Of a DNA stretch of 64,000 nt, positions 1 through 12,794 are shown piece by piece (the first letter of the stretch is position 1; each line of letters starts with the position of its first letter). The stretch covers positions 868,001 to 932,000 of the forward strand of contig JAPXFQ010002814.1 of NCBI GenBank assembly GCA_028564705.1. The letters are read 5' to 3'. The notes below the pieces were generated by a model. The model was not told the DNA's origin. It made no database searches and saw nothing but the letters and a program-made list of their open reading frames with translations. The position numbers and the translations under genes are program-made. The DNA is from Apricaphanius iberus. Taxonomy: Eukaryota; Chordata; Actinopteri; Cyprinodontiformes; Aphaniidae.

Positions 1-2257
1 AAAATAATGAAAACTTTTATTGAGACAAAAATAATAAAAGTATGATGACTGATGGGGGAGCGGGAAACAATGCACAAGGAAATGGAGGTGAGAAGTAATG
101 CAGAGGGAAAGGTCCAGAGGTTAGCCACCTAGCTTGATGGACAACTCCTCAGCTCGATTGGGACCTCTGGTGGAACTCTCCAGAATAAAGGAGAAATAAC
201 AGGAAGAAAGAAAAACACAAACACCACAGACTCCTTACAAAATGTTCATAAAAATTTGGAACCTGTAAAAATAGACCCATATGTTTCTCTGTCTTTTAAA
301 GTAATTGCATGACAAATCACAATTCTGGAAAACTATTACACTGTGAAATGTTTTCATGTAACAGCTGGTACTCATGGAGGAGTCAGATTGACAGATGTTG
401 TTTAGATAAAATGTATGCTACATCACTGGTTGACTCATCATCAAGGCAGATTTTTGGCTTCCTTTTAAAAAGCAATGCTGCACATTTTTGCTTTGGTCTT
501 TTTTCTTAACTTTGGCGTTTTATTCTAACTGTTGGCCAAAATGAAAAAAATAACTTACTGTGGATTCATTTATTGCATCATGGCTTACTGGTACAGATCA
601 GAGGTTGTTAAACTTAGTTTCAAAAGGTCTAAATCTGGTTCCTTGAAGTCAAAAGTCTTGAAAATAGCAAATCCCTTTTTATTATATATATTATTATAAG
701 TTCAGTCCATTTATTAAATTTGCTAACAGCTAACAAGCAAGAGAAAATACACTTTATGTTTACAGTTGTACAGTTCATGTTCCAGGTCACTTTTGTTATG
801 TTTTCATATTTTGCCACGGCTCTTTTTTTGTTCACCCTACAACAATGATGCCAGACAGAGCAAGGGGATGGGATTCACCTAAAGTCCTGATACCTGAGCT
901 TAAGTTTCAGATAATTGAGTCACGGTTGAATAACCTCTGTGCTACATATGTTGTAGGTTGCATTTGATTTGATAGTAAAACTGGCTTTCATGATATAATA
1001 GCTGTTGCCTGGAAACATTATTTCACCAATAAACTTTCATCCTTTTGGTTCAAAGTTCCATTAATGTCCATCATTGTAGGAGTGTGCTGTGCTGTAGTAA
1101 GGTCCTCAGGTCATGTCCAAAAATTAAAGCATGGATTGGATTTGGACTCATGCCATTAAGATCAGATCTAGATTAGAGTAAGGACTTTAAAGCAGGGCTA
1201 CGGATTTGAAAAAAAATAATAAAAAAATAATAATAAACATTTTTTTAAAGTAATCCTTCATTGGTGTTTTTATTAAATTTTCAGTGTTCTCTGGTATGAA
1301 AGAATGCCATCTGAGTTGGTTTACGTCAAAAAATAAATAATACAATTCCCAGTGTATTTCAGTTTATGCCAGTTCAGTGTGGGAGTGGGTATGGAGACTC
1401 ATCATGATGAGGGGGCTTGCTCGGTAAGATTAATGACATGTAAGTTTCTCTCCTCTGATTGGCTAACTGCAAAACTACTCTTTCTCTGGCTCTATTTACT
1501 AAAATCAGGAACATGAGACAAAAATGGTGTGGGTACTTATGCTTAGACAGAGTTTACCACCCAGTTTAGGCAGCATTACCAAACAAGATCGGATTCCGAC
1601 GTGCTACTGGCAGGACTCCACCACCGGAGATTCCACAGCTACAAATTTCCGGATGCCATATGGCACAGTTACACAGGTATTTGGCGCCATGGTCTCCCTC
1701 TTTGCTATAGGTTACTCCTTTGGTAATTTTTTGTCCTCCGCTTAGCAATATGCTTAAATCCGGCGAGATGTATTGTCTGATTTGAGCTCATACTCTGTTC
1801 GGAATGAGCGCCGCCAACGCTACATAGGTTAGCGTAGGTAACATCTCAGGATAGTTAAATAAAACAACATCTCTGGGTGGATGTGGTCACAGATATTAGC
1901 TGTTAGCTGAGGGAGTACATCTCATTGTCATGGCACGTTTTAAAGCAATACTTGAAAAAAAAGTAAAACACTGTCAAACTTTTAATCTTTTAGGTTCAAC
2001 CTCGAGGCAAAACCTGCACTGGTCTGTAGCCTCTAGCAGCTGGGTAGGTGAGGCCATGAATGTTAAGTTGGCATTATGACGTATGGTTGTCGGGCTTTTT
2101 CAAACTCAGGCGTTTTCTGGTCTCATTTCTTCATGTAACTGATTCAGGGATTGGATTTTTTATAACATTTTCATATGCAGCATACTTTTAGAACACAGAG
2201 TGACTGATTTTAATGAGAGAAAACTCACTTTTTCAAGAGTTTCAGTGAAGGAGAACT

Positions 2258-2520
2258 TTAAAGGGGAAGTTCGTTCGTTTTCAACCTGGACCTTATTTGT
2301 AGCATGCATTACGTTCATATACTCACCCAGACAAGTTCGGTGCCACTTGGATTCCTTCAGGAGAAGTTTATATCAATTCGCGATCAGCGTATAGATGATG
2401 GTAGCAAATTGGGTCATGGCAAGTGCGCCTCTAAATAAAGTATTATCTGCATCAAAACTCTTTCATTTGATCAATGTTTTTTTTTATGAATCTCTACCAT
2501 TATTCCCCTGAGAGTTCCAA
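2258..2520. repeat. Interspersed repeat R2, copy 1
   Basis: This stretch is clearly similar to about 52407-52645. Shared blocks include TAAAGGGGAAGTTC, TTCAACCTGGAC, GCCACTTGGA, TCCTTCAG, AGAAGTTTATATC and GATC(A/G)GCGTATA, in the same order and at similar spacing. The two copies differ by many substitutions and small indels, so both are old. I cannot assign the family to a class. No coding capacity is evident in this copy. Confidence 0.7.
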
Positions 2521-2659
2521 GCATCATAGCTATCAGCTTTATGGCCATTAGAGTGTTAATTCCTATTAGGTTAGAATTTATGTGAATTATATATTTTTGT
2601 TTTGTTTGACAGTAATAAATGTATGCTGAATGTTGTGTGGCAAAGTTTAGATATGCCTT

Positions 2660-2975
2660 TCAGAGGCGGTAAAAATAGGCGGTAAAACAGCCGCCACAAA
2701 AAGTTTTAATGTTTGATAATTTACACTGTGCCTGGAATATCTACTTATTTGGATGTTGTCCTCCCAATATTTTTGATACATTCTAAGAGAAACAGCCACT
2801 TTGCATCCTCATTAAGGGTAAAATCACTATAAGAATTGCACGCATCTTGAGGATTTAAGAAGCGCAGTCTTACCTGCGCGTGCTTTGTAAATCACCGGCT
2901 GCTTGTTTTTGTGGCTGCTGAGTGGTTTGTACCTGTTTTAACAAGTGCAAACCTTTGATAAATCAGGCCCCAAAT
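2660..2975. repeat. Interspersed repeat R1, copy 1
   Basis: This stretch is similar to about 57866-58131 plus 58641-58660. Shared blocks include AGAGGCGGTAAAAA, TTTTAATGTT, CCAATATTTT, CTTTGCAT, GTAAATCACC and the tail TTAACAAG. Copy 1 is uninterrupted, while copy 2 carries a 505 bp insertion, so this copy acts as the empty-site control. The class of R1 is unknown to me. Confidence 0.7.
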
Positions 2976-3352
2976 GTGCTCACTTACTTGTTGGTACAAA
3001 CCTTGTGAATGAGTTAACAGTTTGAATACTCATATAACTCACCAAAACAACCCAGTTACTAATTTAAATGCCTGTTGTGATGCCCACATATATTTTATTT
3101 CTGGGAAAATTTAACTGCAACTTTTTAAAGTAACTGAACAGCTTAACTTAATTAACCGAAGTATAGTAATTATAGTAACTATAACTAACATTATAGTAAA
3201 TGTTAGTAAATAGAAAGCCATGGTTGCTTGTGCAGTTTTACTTTCTCACTAACTGAAAATTAAAAAGCAAAAAAACATTGATTTATGTAACTCATTTCAT
3301 AAAGTGATACTTTACCTGCAAAACATTTTATTTTTACTTGTCCTATACAGTT

Positions 3353-3868
3353 ATGGATAAGACTGCTGAATTAACAGTTTACCAGCAGACAATCATTCAA
3401 GTTGTTGACATGAATCCTCTACTGAACTGGAAATGGTGTCAAAAGCGTCTTAGTATGGCTAAAGAGAGAAAAGAATGGGCTGTTGCCCAATGGTCTTAAG
3501 TCTAGAATTCAAATGAAAGAAAATGTTGCCTTTCATTTTCAAACTAAATATCCTAAAGTCTGGAGAGGTACATAACCCAAGTTGTTTGAGAGCCAGTCTC
3601 AACACTCAACAGTGTGTGAAGATTTTGAGTCATTTTATTTGCTGGTGATAGGCCACTGCTTTTTTAGCAGGGCTGTAGTCATCAAAGCTCTCTACCACTG
3701 GAGCACTACATGCTTTACTCTGCTGAAGAACTTTATGAAGATGGAGATTTCATTTTCCAGCAAAACTTGACAGCTGTCCACCCTCCCACATGTACCAGTA
3801 CCTGTTTAATCCATACCACATAGATGATCTATGAGGTATTCTCAGGAGAAAGATGACAGAGATGTGTT
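3353..3868 (+). pseudogene. Tc1-like transposase relic, internally deleted
   Basis: This is a decayed copy of the same transposase family as the intact gene at 14320-15324. The start reads MDKTAELTVYQQTII, matching the family N-terminus. After an internal deletion, RLSMAKERKEWAVAQWS matches the block before the first catalytic Asp. A second stretch at about 3690-3770 reads LEHYMLYSAEELYEDGDF followed by IFQQN, where the catalytic D of QQD has become N. A last block near 3834-3868 recalls the LWGIVKRKM segment. In-frame stops and frameshifts make it non-functional. Confidence 0.75.
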
Positions 3869-4048
3869 TTCAACATAAAAATCAGTTTTCACTTTTGTCA
3901 AATGGTTTAGGAATTAAAAATCTTTTTCCGTGCTAATCTAATTGATGGATATGCTTGTGTAAAAAAATACATTAATTCTGATTTCTTTTAAATATTTGGC
4001 CTTTTATGTAAATTTTAGAAGATTTTAATTTATATGTTGGTGATTATA

Positions 4049-4245
4049 CAGCGGGGCAAAAAAGTATTTAGTCAGCCACCGATTGCGCAAGTTCTCCCAC
4101 TTGAAATAATGATAGAGGTCAGTAATTTTCATCATAGGTGCACTTCAACTGTGAGAGACAGAATAAAAAAAAAATCCAGAAATTCCCATTGTAGGATTTT
4201 TACAGAATTTATTTGTAAATTATGGTGGAAAATAAGTATTTTAAG
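4049..4245. mobile_element. Tc1/mariner terminal fragment
   Basis: From CAGCGGGGCAAAAAAGTATT onward this matches, from memory, the end of a very common teleost Tc1-like element: the stretch with CAGCCACCGATTG, GTTCTCCCACTT, TTTTCATCATAGGTGCACTT and ATTATGGTGGAAAATAAGTA. It follows a TA at 4047-4048, the usual Tc1 target. The rest of the element is missing; the fragment ends at a 24-nt C run. It is a truncated end with no transposase. Confidence 0.75.
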
Positions 4246-4269
4246 CCCCCCCCCCCCCCCCCCCCCCCC
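4246..4269 (+). repeat. Poly(C) tract, 24 nt
   Basis: An uninterrupted run of 24 C directly abuts the truncated Tc1 end. Long C runs are rare and error-prone, so the exact length may be an assembly estimate. Confidence 0.9.
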
Positions 4270-4585
4270 GAGCCCCTGAAGTATAGAAGTGGTAAAGAAA
4301 ATGTATGGATATATACATACAGTATGTATGTGTGATTGTTTACTTGTTTATGTTGCTTGTTTTTACTGTTGTATTGAAAGACCTGAGGATCAGTAGGCCT
4401 TATTAGGACAAAACTTATTCCTGCTGCAGTGTAATATAATATGTAGGGGTTACATGATTACAAACATATGAAATAATGTAGGTTAAGGTTAGTGTAAGGG
4501 TCATTGGTAGGCACTAATGGAGTTATTGAAATAAGTGAAAGTCAATACAATGTCTTAGTAGAGTTAGAAATACAAACTTGCGTGG

Positions 4586-4603
4586 GTGTGTGTGTGTGTG
4601 TGT
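4586..4603 (+). repeat. (GT)9 microsatellite
   Basis: A perfect GT dinucleotide run of 18 nt. Confidence 0.9.
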
Positions 4604-6089
4604 TTGACAGCACTGTTTCGCAGAGGTACTAAATTGAGACCCTCTCCAGGGTACAACTCAAATTGATTAAATTTGTCAGGTAAGTTGAGGGGTTGGCTTA
4701 AGGCTCCAAGCAATTATTTTACTGTGGCTAAAGCTAGTATATAGACCAGCTTGTATTTTTTCTTCTTCATGTTTCATCCCCTGAAATAAACCAACCTTCT
4801 AATGTCAAAAAAGAACCATAGAGACTTGGAGAATATGTAACCTCTGTAATCTGATGCACCCTTCAACACAGAAAACATGCAAAAATGATTTATCTTTCCC
4901 AAGACACAGAAGTGATTCATATCAAGCTGCAAATAATTTGTCACTGTCATCTCCATTCTCACTTCATTGCTGAGCAAAGCTGTCTCTCACTTTGATTAGC
5001 AGAATATACATTTATTGAGTAAAAAAAATAAAAATAATAATAATAACCTGTACATGTCTGGAGGGCACTTATTTTAATCAGCCAATTAGTAAATTGATGG
5101 TGAATTTATAGAGCACTTTCCATACATGTATTATATATTGTGTTTTGCAATAGGAAGAATTCAAGGAATATAAAAAATATGGATATAATTCACTCTCACA
5201 AACACTTGTTCAAACAAATATGGTTGGTTTTAGCTATTAAGATGTTTTTCATCATTCTATACTATAGCTGTGTTTGTTGTGTAGGAAGTTTTTCCATGTA
5301 TGAAAAAGTACCTTCTTCCTTAAAACCCTTGATACCCACCATGTCAAGAACCACAGAACTTATATCAGATAGGGTTGTCACGGTGTGAAAATGGGATTTT
5401 TAGTATTTCAGTATGTTTTTTTTAAAGGGTGTTGAAGATGTTTAGAAAGCTCTGATAGTCCTACACAAACTGAAATAGTTTTGGAAAAGTGTGACGGTGA
5501 TTATTTAAAATAATTAAGACAAAGCCAAAGATCAAGGTAAAGGAACAAGGTTTGAGCGTGCAAATCAGTATTATTATTATTATTCTACCATTTTTCAGCC
5601 ACCAATTTACATGTTGAGCTGAAGTTCCTTACAACATGACTTTTTTTCACTCCATGTGCTTCCCCTCAGATTTTTGTGCCATAAAATGTGTGGTGCATTT
5701 TTGGCTGTTTTCAAATGTATTTGGTTCAAGTTTACATTTGTTTCAATTTTCTACAAGTACGGCTCCTTTCACATATGCTTTTTGTCATTCCACTGAAGTC
5801 GTCGCTCTACAGAGCTGAACGTTGTGTATTCATGGCAACTAGATTGAAGTTGACGCTTATCCCAACAGGAAAAGAAGCCTGTCTGAGATGTAAACGAAAC
5901 ACACGTGAACCATGGAGAACGAACAGCAGCGCCGTTTGCCCCTGATACTGCTTTTGGCATTGTACATATTTTATCTGTTTCAAATTCAGGAATATATTAC
6001 ATTTCAAAGCAAGGCATTCTATCCTGACAACGAATGCAACGAATCTGGTGTGGAACAGCGCGGGAGGATGGATATCTCTACAACTCATC

Positions 6090-6335
6090 TGCTTACGGGT
6101 ACCCGTTTAGTTAAAAAGGGTGGAGTATCTGGACTTTAGGGCGAGCTAAAGTTGCTGCGCGTTCACACATCACTCGCGAGGCATTTTAGGTCGACGCAAG
6201 CCGCTCCGAGACCCACATCTCTGGCAGCTCCGAGAGCGGGGGAGTTACGTCGACTACGAATGCGAGTGGCGTGTTCACACTAGTCCAGCCGTGCCGTGTC
6301 AGACCCAAAACTCAGTTAGGTCGACCTAAATGGTC
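6090..6335. repeat. CpG-rich block with repeated palindromes, possible MITE
   Basis: This block is far richer in CpG than its AT-rich surroundings. It contains three related (near-)palindromes: CTTTAGGGCGAGCTAAAG at 6134-6151, TTTTAGGTCGAC at about 6184, and the perfect 14-mer TTAGGTCGACCTAA at 6316-6329. GCGCGTTCACACATC and GTGTTCACACTAGTCC occur in the interior. The layout suggests a decayed DNA transposon or MITE with the palindromes in its ends. A small CpG island is an alternative. Confidence 0.4.
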
Positions 6336-9300
6336 CTGCGATGAAAACAGCCTAAGACAACCTGTACATTAGATCATATATAAAAAAACTGTGAAATGTA
6401 TATTTTTCATTATAAAATGTACGTTAAATACTTCAAATTTGGAAATTATAAACAATCTCCTTGTTTTAACTCCTGAATAAGAAACTACTGCCTTACAGCT
6501 AAATTTGAGTTTCTTTTAAATATTCCAGTTTCTTTGGTTTTGTTTGATTTATTTCATTATTTCTAAAACAACATTAAACACATCTGTTTCTGTCTGATCG
6601 GAAGCAGAACAGATGGTCAAGTTGAGCTATACAGCAGCTTTTTTAACAAAACAAGTCCAGACTTTGCACAAAGGGGTAAAAAATACTAAAAAATAACTTC
6701 AGTTTTCTGGGCTGAAAAAATAAGTGAATAAAGAAGAAAAATAATGCATGGCTCTGAACAACTTAAAAAAGTTCAACTTGAATTTTGTTCTCAAAATTCT
6801 TGACATTCCGTTTGAATGTCATGTTTGGTGGAATCTCTATAACTATTCTTACTGTTTACTGAAACAGAACCTTGTGAATTTACATCAGGTGTTGAGTGTT
6901 GTTATGGTTAATATTATATATCAAGGCAAGCCTTGTTTGTCACATTCGGATATGGTAAATGACAAATTGAAATAATAAAAAATGCACAATAACTGTGGTT
7001 TGGCAGGGATTTCTTCTTATTTTGCATACAGCCATAAACCATGATGTCTTTTTTTCATGTAAACAAGATTTTGCCATGCTTTGTAGACTCTTGAAACTGC
7101 ATCTGGATGTTTCTAAGAGTAGACTGCAATTTCAGTATCAGATAGAACTTTAATACAGTTAACACAGTTTAACAAAATGCAATCTTGTCAAAAAAAAAAT
7201 TAATTAGTTACTTCAACACCTGTAGGAACCTCTGAAGCAGTTACTAACCTTGTCGGTGGCATACAGTTAACCAGTCCAAGAATTATCTTAGTGCTTCCAA
7301 AATATTTGTTTCTTGTCTTTTGTAGGATATGTGATGATCGGAAATTTGTCAGTGCAGGTGGGCAACACAACAAAAACCGCCTTCTTTTTGCATTTTGAAA
7401 TACAACTCTCAATCATCGAGGCTGACTGTCAAGATTAAACCAGTCCTCTTTAAATCAATGTATGAAAGTATCAGTCTGAAGTAGTTGTAACAAGATGTGT
7501 ACGGTTTGTTTGAAATAAGATCATTATTTCTGAATTGGAAATAAGCCCAGACTTTACTAGGCACCTGCAAAACCTTTCATTCTGTATTTTTTCTGTATAT
7601 AGGTGGAATTATTGTTTTGCTTTAGATCTTTATCCTACAGCATAAGACAAGGGTTCTTTAGCTTAAAGGGGACATATTATGCCTCTTTTCTTAACAAGTT
7701 TGAATAGGTCTGTGGTCTGTACAAAACATTTTGAACAAAGTTCAAAGTGCTCACTCTATCTTAAAGCAACCGCATCAAATCAATTATTGACAATTTCAGT
7801 CATTTACAGAATTAACTGTTTAAAAGGCTATGTCAGTTTTATACCAATTAATGGTTGCATACTACATCCGCCCATCTTGTTACTAGGTGGTTACCAGATG
7901 TTAAAGAGGTGGCTAGTAAGTATTCACATTTGCTTAGTTACATTTACTTTAATAACTTTTTTGGGGGGAAAAAGTACTTCTGAGAGTAGTTTTACTTCAC
8001 AGTACATTTTACTTTTACTTGATTAATATTTTTGTAGAGTCTTGGTACTCCTACTTGAGTAAAATGTCTGAATACTCATACCTTCTGCGAGTAAACTCAC
8101 AGAATAAAGAACAAACATGTTTTAACAAAAATACGCCAGGCACAGACCTAAAGTATATATTAAAGAAGTACATCTATTTTTTTCACAAGCTTTGTTTTTC
8201 TAATTTAATTTTCTTTCTGTTGAGATTGTTGTTCCATTTGAACATATGTTAAAGGAGTGCTTCTCTTACTAGATTACAATTTTTGGGAACTCTTCCCAAC
8301 TCTGGCTGCCAGGTTTCCTACACATGAGAATGCCTTGGAATTGGTGGCAGTTTGCGGGGCATTGGTGGGATTTGACCAGTGATCGGTGTTGAAATATAAA
8401 TTGTATCGTCAAAATAAAATCAAAAAATCAAACGGCTTGTAAAAACACCAGATCTCTGACATCAACAATTTGCAAAAAATACAATTAGAATTTGATTTTT
8501 AATTATGTCTGGAGAGTTTATAAAGGCAGCAGAGACCCAAATGACTACACAAAACGATGCCAAAAATAAAATTAGCATTAGTGGGTTTCCTTAAACGTTA
8601 TAGTCATGGCTGAATAATGTTCTGTTTCAAAGCAGAATTCCTTTGCCTTTCAAGCATTTCAATTTAATTTAGGTCCAGCTTTTTAATAGGCCTCTTGTTA
8701 CATAATAATACTATATACTACAATATATAGATACAATCTTATAATATATGCAATATTATGATACTAAAGTACTAACTATTACGTCACAAACTAGATGCAA
8801 CTTACACTTTCCAAATACTTCGAGTAAATTTTTAAGGTTTAGGTTTGTTTCAAACATGATCAAACACATTCATTGTTATCAGCAAATGACATCTTCACCT
8901 ATTATATTTCTTTCTTCCATGTTCATACATTTTTAGGTAGTAAGAGAAACATGAGCTTGTATATTTTCCCACCCCATTTAAAAACTAAGTCAACAACTGT
9001 TGAATTATTTACATTATGTACAATTTCTAACATCTAGTTATGTAACTGCAAAATAAAGTAGAAACAAGAATTTACACATTGCTAACTATTTTTTTAACTG
9101 CAATAGTTTTTATATCTTGTACTGCTAAATAGTAATCAAAAGTTTAAATGGCTGTACAGCTCTGGCAGTAAACAGACCTAGGTGTGCAAAGCTCGAAAGA
9201 CGTAAGGTCAGTTATATTTTCACAAAGAGATTTTGGGATATATCATTTACAATTCTGATAGGACAACAAATATAGACAGACCACAACTAACAACTAAATG

Positions 9301-10643
9301 TTTGCTTGAAAATTACTTTTGTCTAGCTCTGATCTCTGAAATGTGCCATTTTCTTTTACATCAGTCCATGGCGTTGTCTTTAGAAAATTGATATGAAAAA
9401 TTATGTTCATGAATGTATTGAAAGCAGAAGTTTATGTTTTGTCACATAAAGTCTAAAACCTTATTTTTAATCAGTCTGCTACTGCATTCAGTCAAACCCT
9501 GATATTTCTCGGTAGCTCCCTAAGAGGAGTTTTTAAAACAAATTTTTCCAACTGTGTTCTCTTAAACTATTTAATAAAAATCCATTGTACTAACAAAATG
9601 TGCCAACAACGATTTGTATTCAAAGGCTAAACAGGATGCCAGTGGGTTTTTTGTAATCTTATAAAGGATATTTTCTAAAGTCTTGTTACTTATTTTCCTC
9701 AAACCAAGCAGTGTGTTAAACAGACGGTTGCTGAGCTGAAAATAATGTGCATTGCTCATTTTTGAAGTGTTAGGATTGCAGAAGCTGGTTTCACTGCAGC
9801 CTGCAAAGAGAACAGGTGGCCAAACCCAACCTAAAGGCAGGCTATTAGCTGTGCGAGCACCGACCTCCCAAGAGCACCGGGGAAAGATGACCAGCAGGCA
9901 GAAGGGCTAACATTTAATTGCACAGAAAATGGCCTCTAAACTACCTCTGATGGGAGAAATGGCCGCCCCGGTGAAATGAGTGGAGAGAGGTTTGAGAAAC
10001 GGAAGTTTTGATGGGCAAAAAAAAAAAAAGAAAAAAAAAAGGAGAAAGGGCTGAAAAAAGCAATGACGCGGTGACAGGTGTCGGAACAACAGGGACAGCC
10101 GGTCGGCCCTTTTGAATGGCAGATGACGTGCCACATCGATCAGTTGCTTGATAAAGTACCACACTTCAAGAAAAACTCATTTAGATTCAAAACAAGCAAA
10201 ATGAAAGTCAAAGAACAAGCCTATGCTCCAGGTGCATCTGTTCACAACGCAAGACCTTGTGTAACTTACAGGACTCTCACAACCTAGCAATATTCGGGTT
10301 GGCAGAAAAGTTAAATTAATAATGATCTTGCTGCTGCTGAGCTTATTGATTCTTATTTTATCTTTTTTTTCACTCAGATGATAGAGGTTTTTCTCTATGA
10401 AGGCAGGTCTGAACCCTTGGCTTGTGTTTGCTTCCCCCTGTCAGGGTTTTTCAGTGAATTTTTTTTAATAAACACATTGTGTCTGCAACTTTCTTTTTCC
10501 AAAGCTGTTTTAGTTATTGCTATCTCTGTCCATTTCATTGAGCCTTTTTATCCACAGCTGACATTTCCATGGCAAATCTTGTTGAAAGCACCAATTATAC
10601 TATACAAACAGTCTACAATCTACAATACCCTCCCCTGCCCCCC

Positions 10644-10645
<2 letters not shown>

Positions 10646-10700
<55 letters not shown>
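10646..10700 (+). repeat. (AC)n microsatellite, 55 bp
   Basis: An uninterrupted AC dinucleotide run. It leads straight into the interspersed repeat at 10701, whose other end also carries a short CA run (10979-10991). Confidence 0.95.
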
Positions 10701-10703
<3 letters not shown>

Positions 10704-10995
10704 TGGGTTTCTATGTCTTGTGGGGACTTCTCATTGACATAATGTTTTCCGTAGCGCCTTACCCTAACCTTAACCATCAAAAATTAATGCCTAACCCTGA
10801 CCCTTACCCCAACCTAACCATAACCTAAGTGTAACCCTGATACTAAAACCAAATTTTAAGCCTCAAAAATTGCTTCAAACTTGTGGGGACCGGGATTTTG
10901 GTCCCCACAAGGGAGGTCGGTCCCCACTTGGATAGTAAACTTCCAATTTCTGGTCCCCACAAAGATAGTAATACCAGGTCCACACACACACGCAC
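10701..10995. repeat. Microsatellite-linked interspersed repeat (TGTTGGGTTTCTATG type)
   Basis: The unit starts TGTTGGGTTTCTATGTCTTG. It contains several TGTGGGGAC/GGTCCCCAC inverted segments and a middle section of degenerate CCCTAACC-like motifs (CCTAACC, ACCCTGACCC, AACCTAACC). It ends in a second CA run. From memory this is a widespread teleost repeat that sits beside (CA)n tracts. No protein is encoded. Confidence 0.65.
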
Positions 10996-12654
10996 ATTGC
11001 TACACACAAATGTCAGTCTACAAAAATATGGAGCCTCCGGAAATGTATTTCCCAAGAAACAATACCACTTTTATTACAATAATTGATTTTGAGTTATTGT
11101 GCAGGCATCAGTATTAACAGTCGTTGTCTCATTATATCTTGAGTAATATTGTATAGCTAGAGTAGTGGAATTAGAAAGACATTGTCAAAACTTGAAAAGC
11201 ACTTGGAGAGGGCTGCACAGTCCTCTCCGAGTGCTCGGTGCCCCCCACCAATGCCCCGATCCTTCCCATATTTTAATCACTTGATCTTGGTCCCATCGCT
11301 GACATTTTCTGAAAAGGTAATTGAAGTCCACCTATAACTTGAGTGAGTTGAGTTACTAACCATTGGACAGACATCAAATAGACATACAATTACTTGCAAA
11401 TACATAACCTCATTGGCATAGGTAATTAGTTAAGTAATTTTGGTGTATCAAAGATACTTAATAAAAAGGAAAAATGTAACTGGGTGTGCATTTGAACACG
11501 CATTTCAGAAGTTTACCTAGCAATCGTTTGCCTGTTCCAACCATATGTCATAGGTAAGTGCTCAAAACCGCACTATTTTAAGCATTGTTTTCAAGTCATA
11601 AAAACTTTAGAAAATTCTATTGTTACAAAGTACCTGTAAAAGTTTTTCAAAATAACGATCAATACAAAAAAACTACACTTCCCAAAACCAATGTTTGCAA
11701 CTGATTGAAAGATGAACAAGTGTCCTTAATCAAGACTGCAGTTTAAATAAAGAAGTCTATTCTGAAGTCGACTGATTGGATCGATATTTTTCTCATGGAG
11801 CAAATCTTTTCTCTTGTTATGCTCTTTAAACCAGCTTGATGCTTTATTTTCTCTTCCTCATACTTCTAAATCAACCATTTACTTTGGAGATTCTCAAACA
11901 AATGTGAAAAAGTACTTATCTGCCAGTCAGACAAATAGTGGATATAAAGAAATATCCTCAATAAGACAGCAATGCACTGAAAAATGTTGGTAAGTCGGCC
12001 GCTCTTGGGAAGGATCACAATTGGTCCATGTTTGTTCCATTGGTGGATAAAGGTCTTCACTGTACCTGCAAAGCCCCAAAAAATGGCTTTGCAGTCTTTT
12101 ACATGCTGATAAATAACTTTGTCTTATCTGATTTACAATTTCTTTTGGTCAGGACATAATGTTCTGCTTTTTTTTTTTAGATGTGTTGGCCTACTTGATG
12201 TTGTGAGACAGATTCTGTTTAAGGGATTTTTTGATTGTACCAGTTTGGGTCGGGCATATTGAATCAAACTCAGTTCTCCAAAACCTTTATGATTCAGGAT
12301 TTGAATAATTTAGGTTTTAGGCAAAATATTTATGCAAACTCTTATTTAACACCCTATACTTCCAGTTAGTAGTCATTAGTTTGTTAAATGAATTTCGAAT
12401 TTCCTATTAAACTTTTTTTTAAAATAAAAAATAAATTATAACATTGTAAATCTTGAAAACAATCAATTTGGGTGAATATTTTACATAAATACTGTATTGT
12501 ATATCATGTTATGAATTCTTTTTGAAAAGAGAAGATAATTAAAAGCTCTAGAATTCAGGACAGCTACTACATGTTGAGCTACTGTTCTTCAATGTTCCCT
12601 TGGCCTTTGATTTGACTTTCTCAAACTTCCCCACTCACCTCATGTCTTCCGCAG

Positions 12655-12794
12655 ATGCCTTTTGTCAGAATCTTGTCGACACCCTGGAGGGCACATCTGC
12701 TCTGCACTACATTTGGAGCACCTTTAAACCATTATTGCAAGGGAAGGTCCTCTACACACCTGATACACCTGCTGCTCACCTCCTGGTGAAAGAA
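12655..12794 (+). CDS. ABCA transporter exon 1 of window (extracellular domain 1)
   Basis: This 140-nt exon follows the acceptor TCTTCCGCAG and ends at a GTAGGT donor. It completes a split codon (upstream intron phase 1) and then reads AFCQNLVDTLEGTSALHYIW, followed by STFKPLLQGKVLYTPDTPAA and HLLVKE. The block KPLL(Q/V/M)GK(V/I)LYTPD(T/S)PA is diagnostic of the ABCA1/ABCA4/ABCA7 extracellular domain. The exon ends on a codon boundary. The preceding exon is not in the window, so this is not the start of the protein. As I recall, 140 nt is also the length of the equivalent exon in mammalian ABCA4. Confidence 0.9.

Larger units (their letters stand above)
1..12654. other. Non-exonic stretch upstream of first visible exon (probably intron)
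   Basis: No exon of the ABCA gene or of any other host gene was recognised here. The first visible exon starts in the middle of a codon, so at least part of this stretch should be intron. Recognisable contents are repeats: families R2 (about 2258-2520) and R1 (about 2660-2975), a Tc1 transposase relic (3353 to about 3868), a Tc1 terminal fragment (4049-4245), a CpG-rich block (6090-6335), and an (AC)n tract with a linked repeat (10646-10995). The rest is AT-rich with scattered short chance ORFs of 60-115 codons that show no family motif. Confidence 0.6.

Noticed and set aside
1524..1745. 73-codon ORF reading MVWVLMLRQSLPPSL..., as a possible small exon
   Set aside because: No recognised domain, no convincing splice context, and an antisense ORF of similar length overlaps it.
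10378..10737. 119-codon ORF running through the (AC)n tract
   Set aside because: About a fifth of it is the Thr-His translation of the microsatellite; the rest has no motif.
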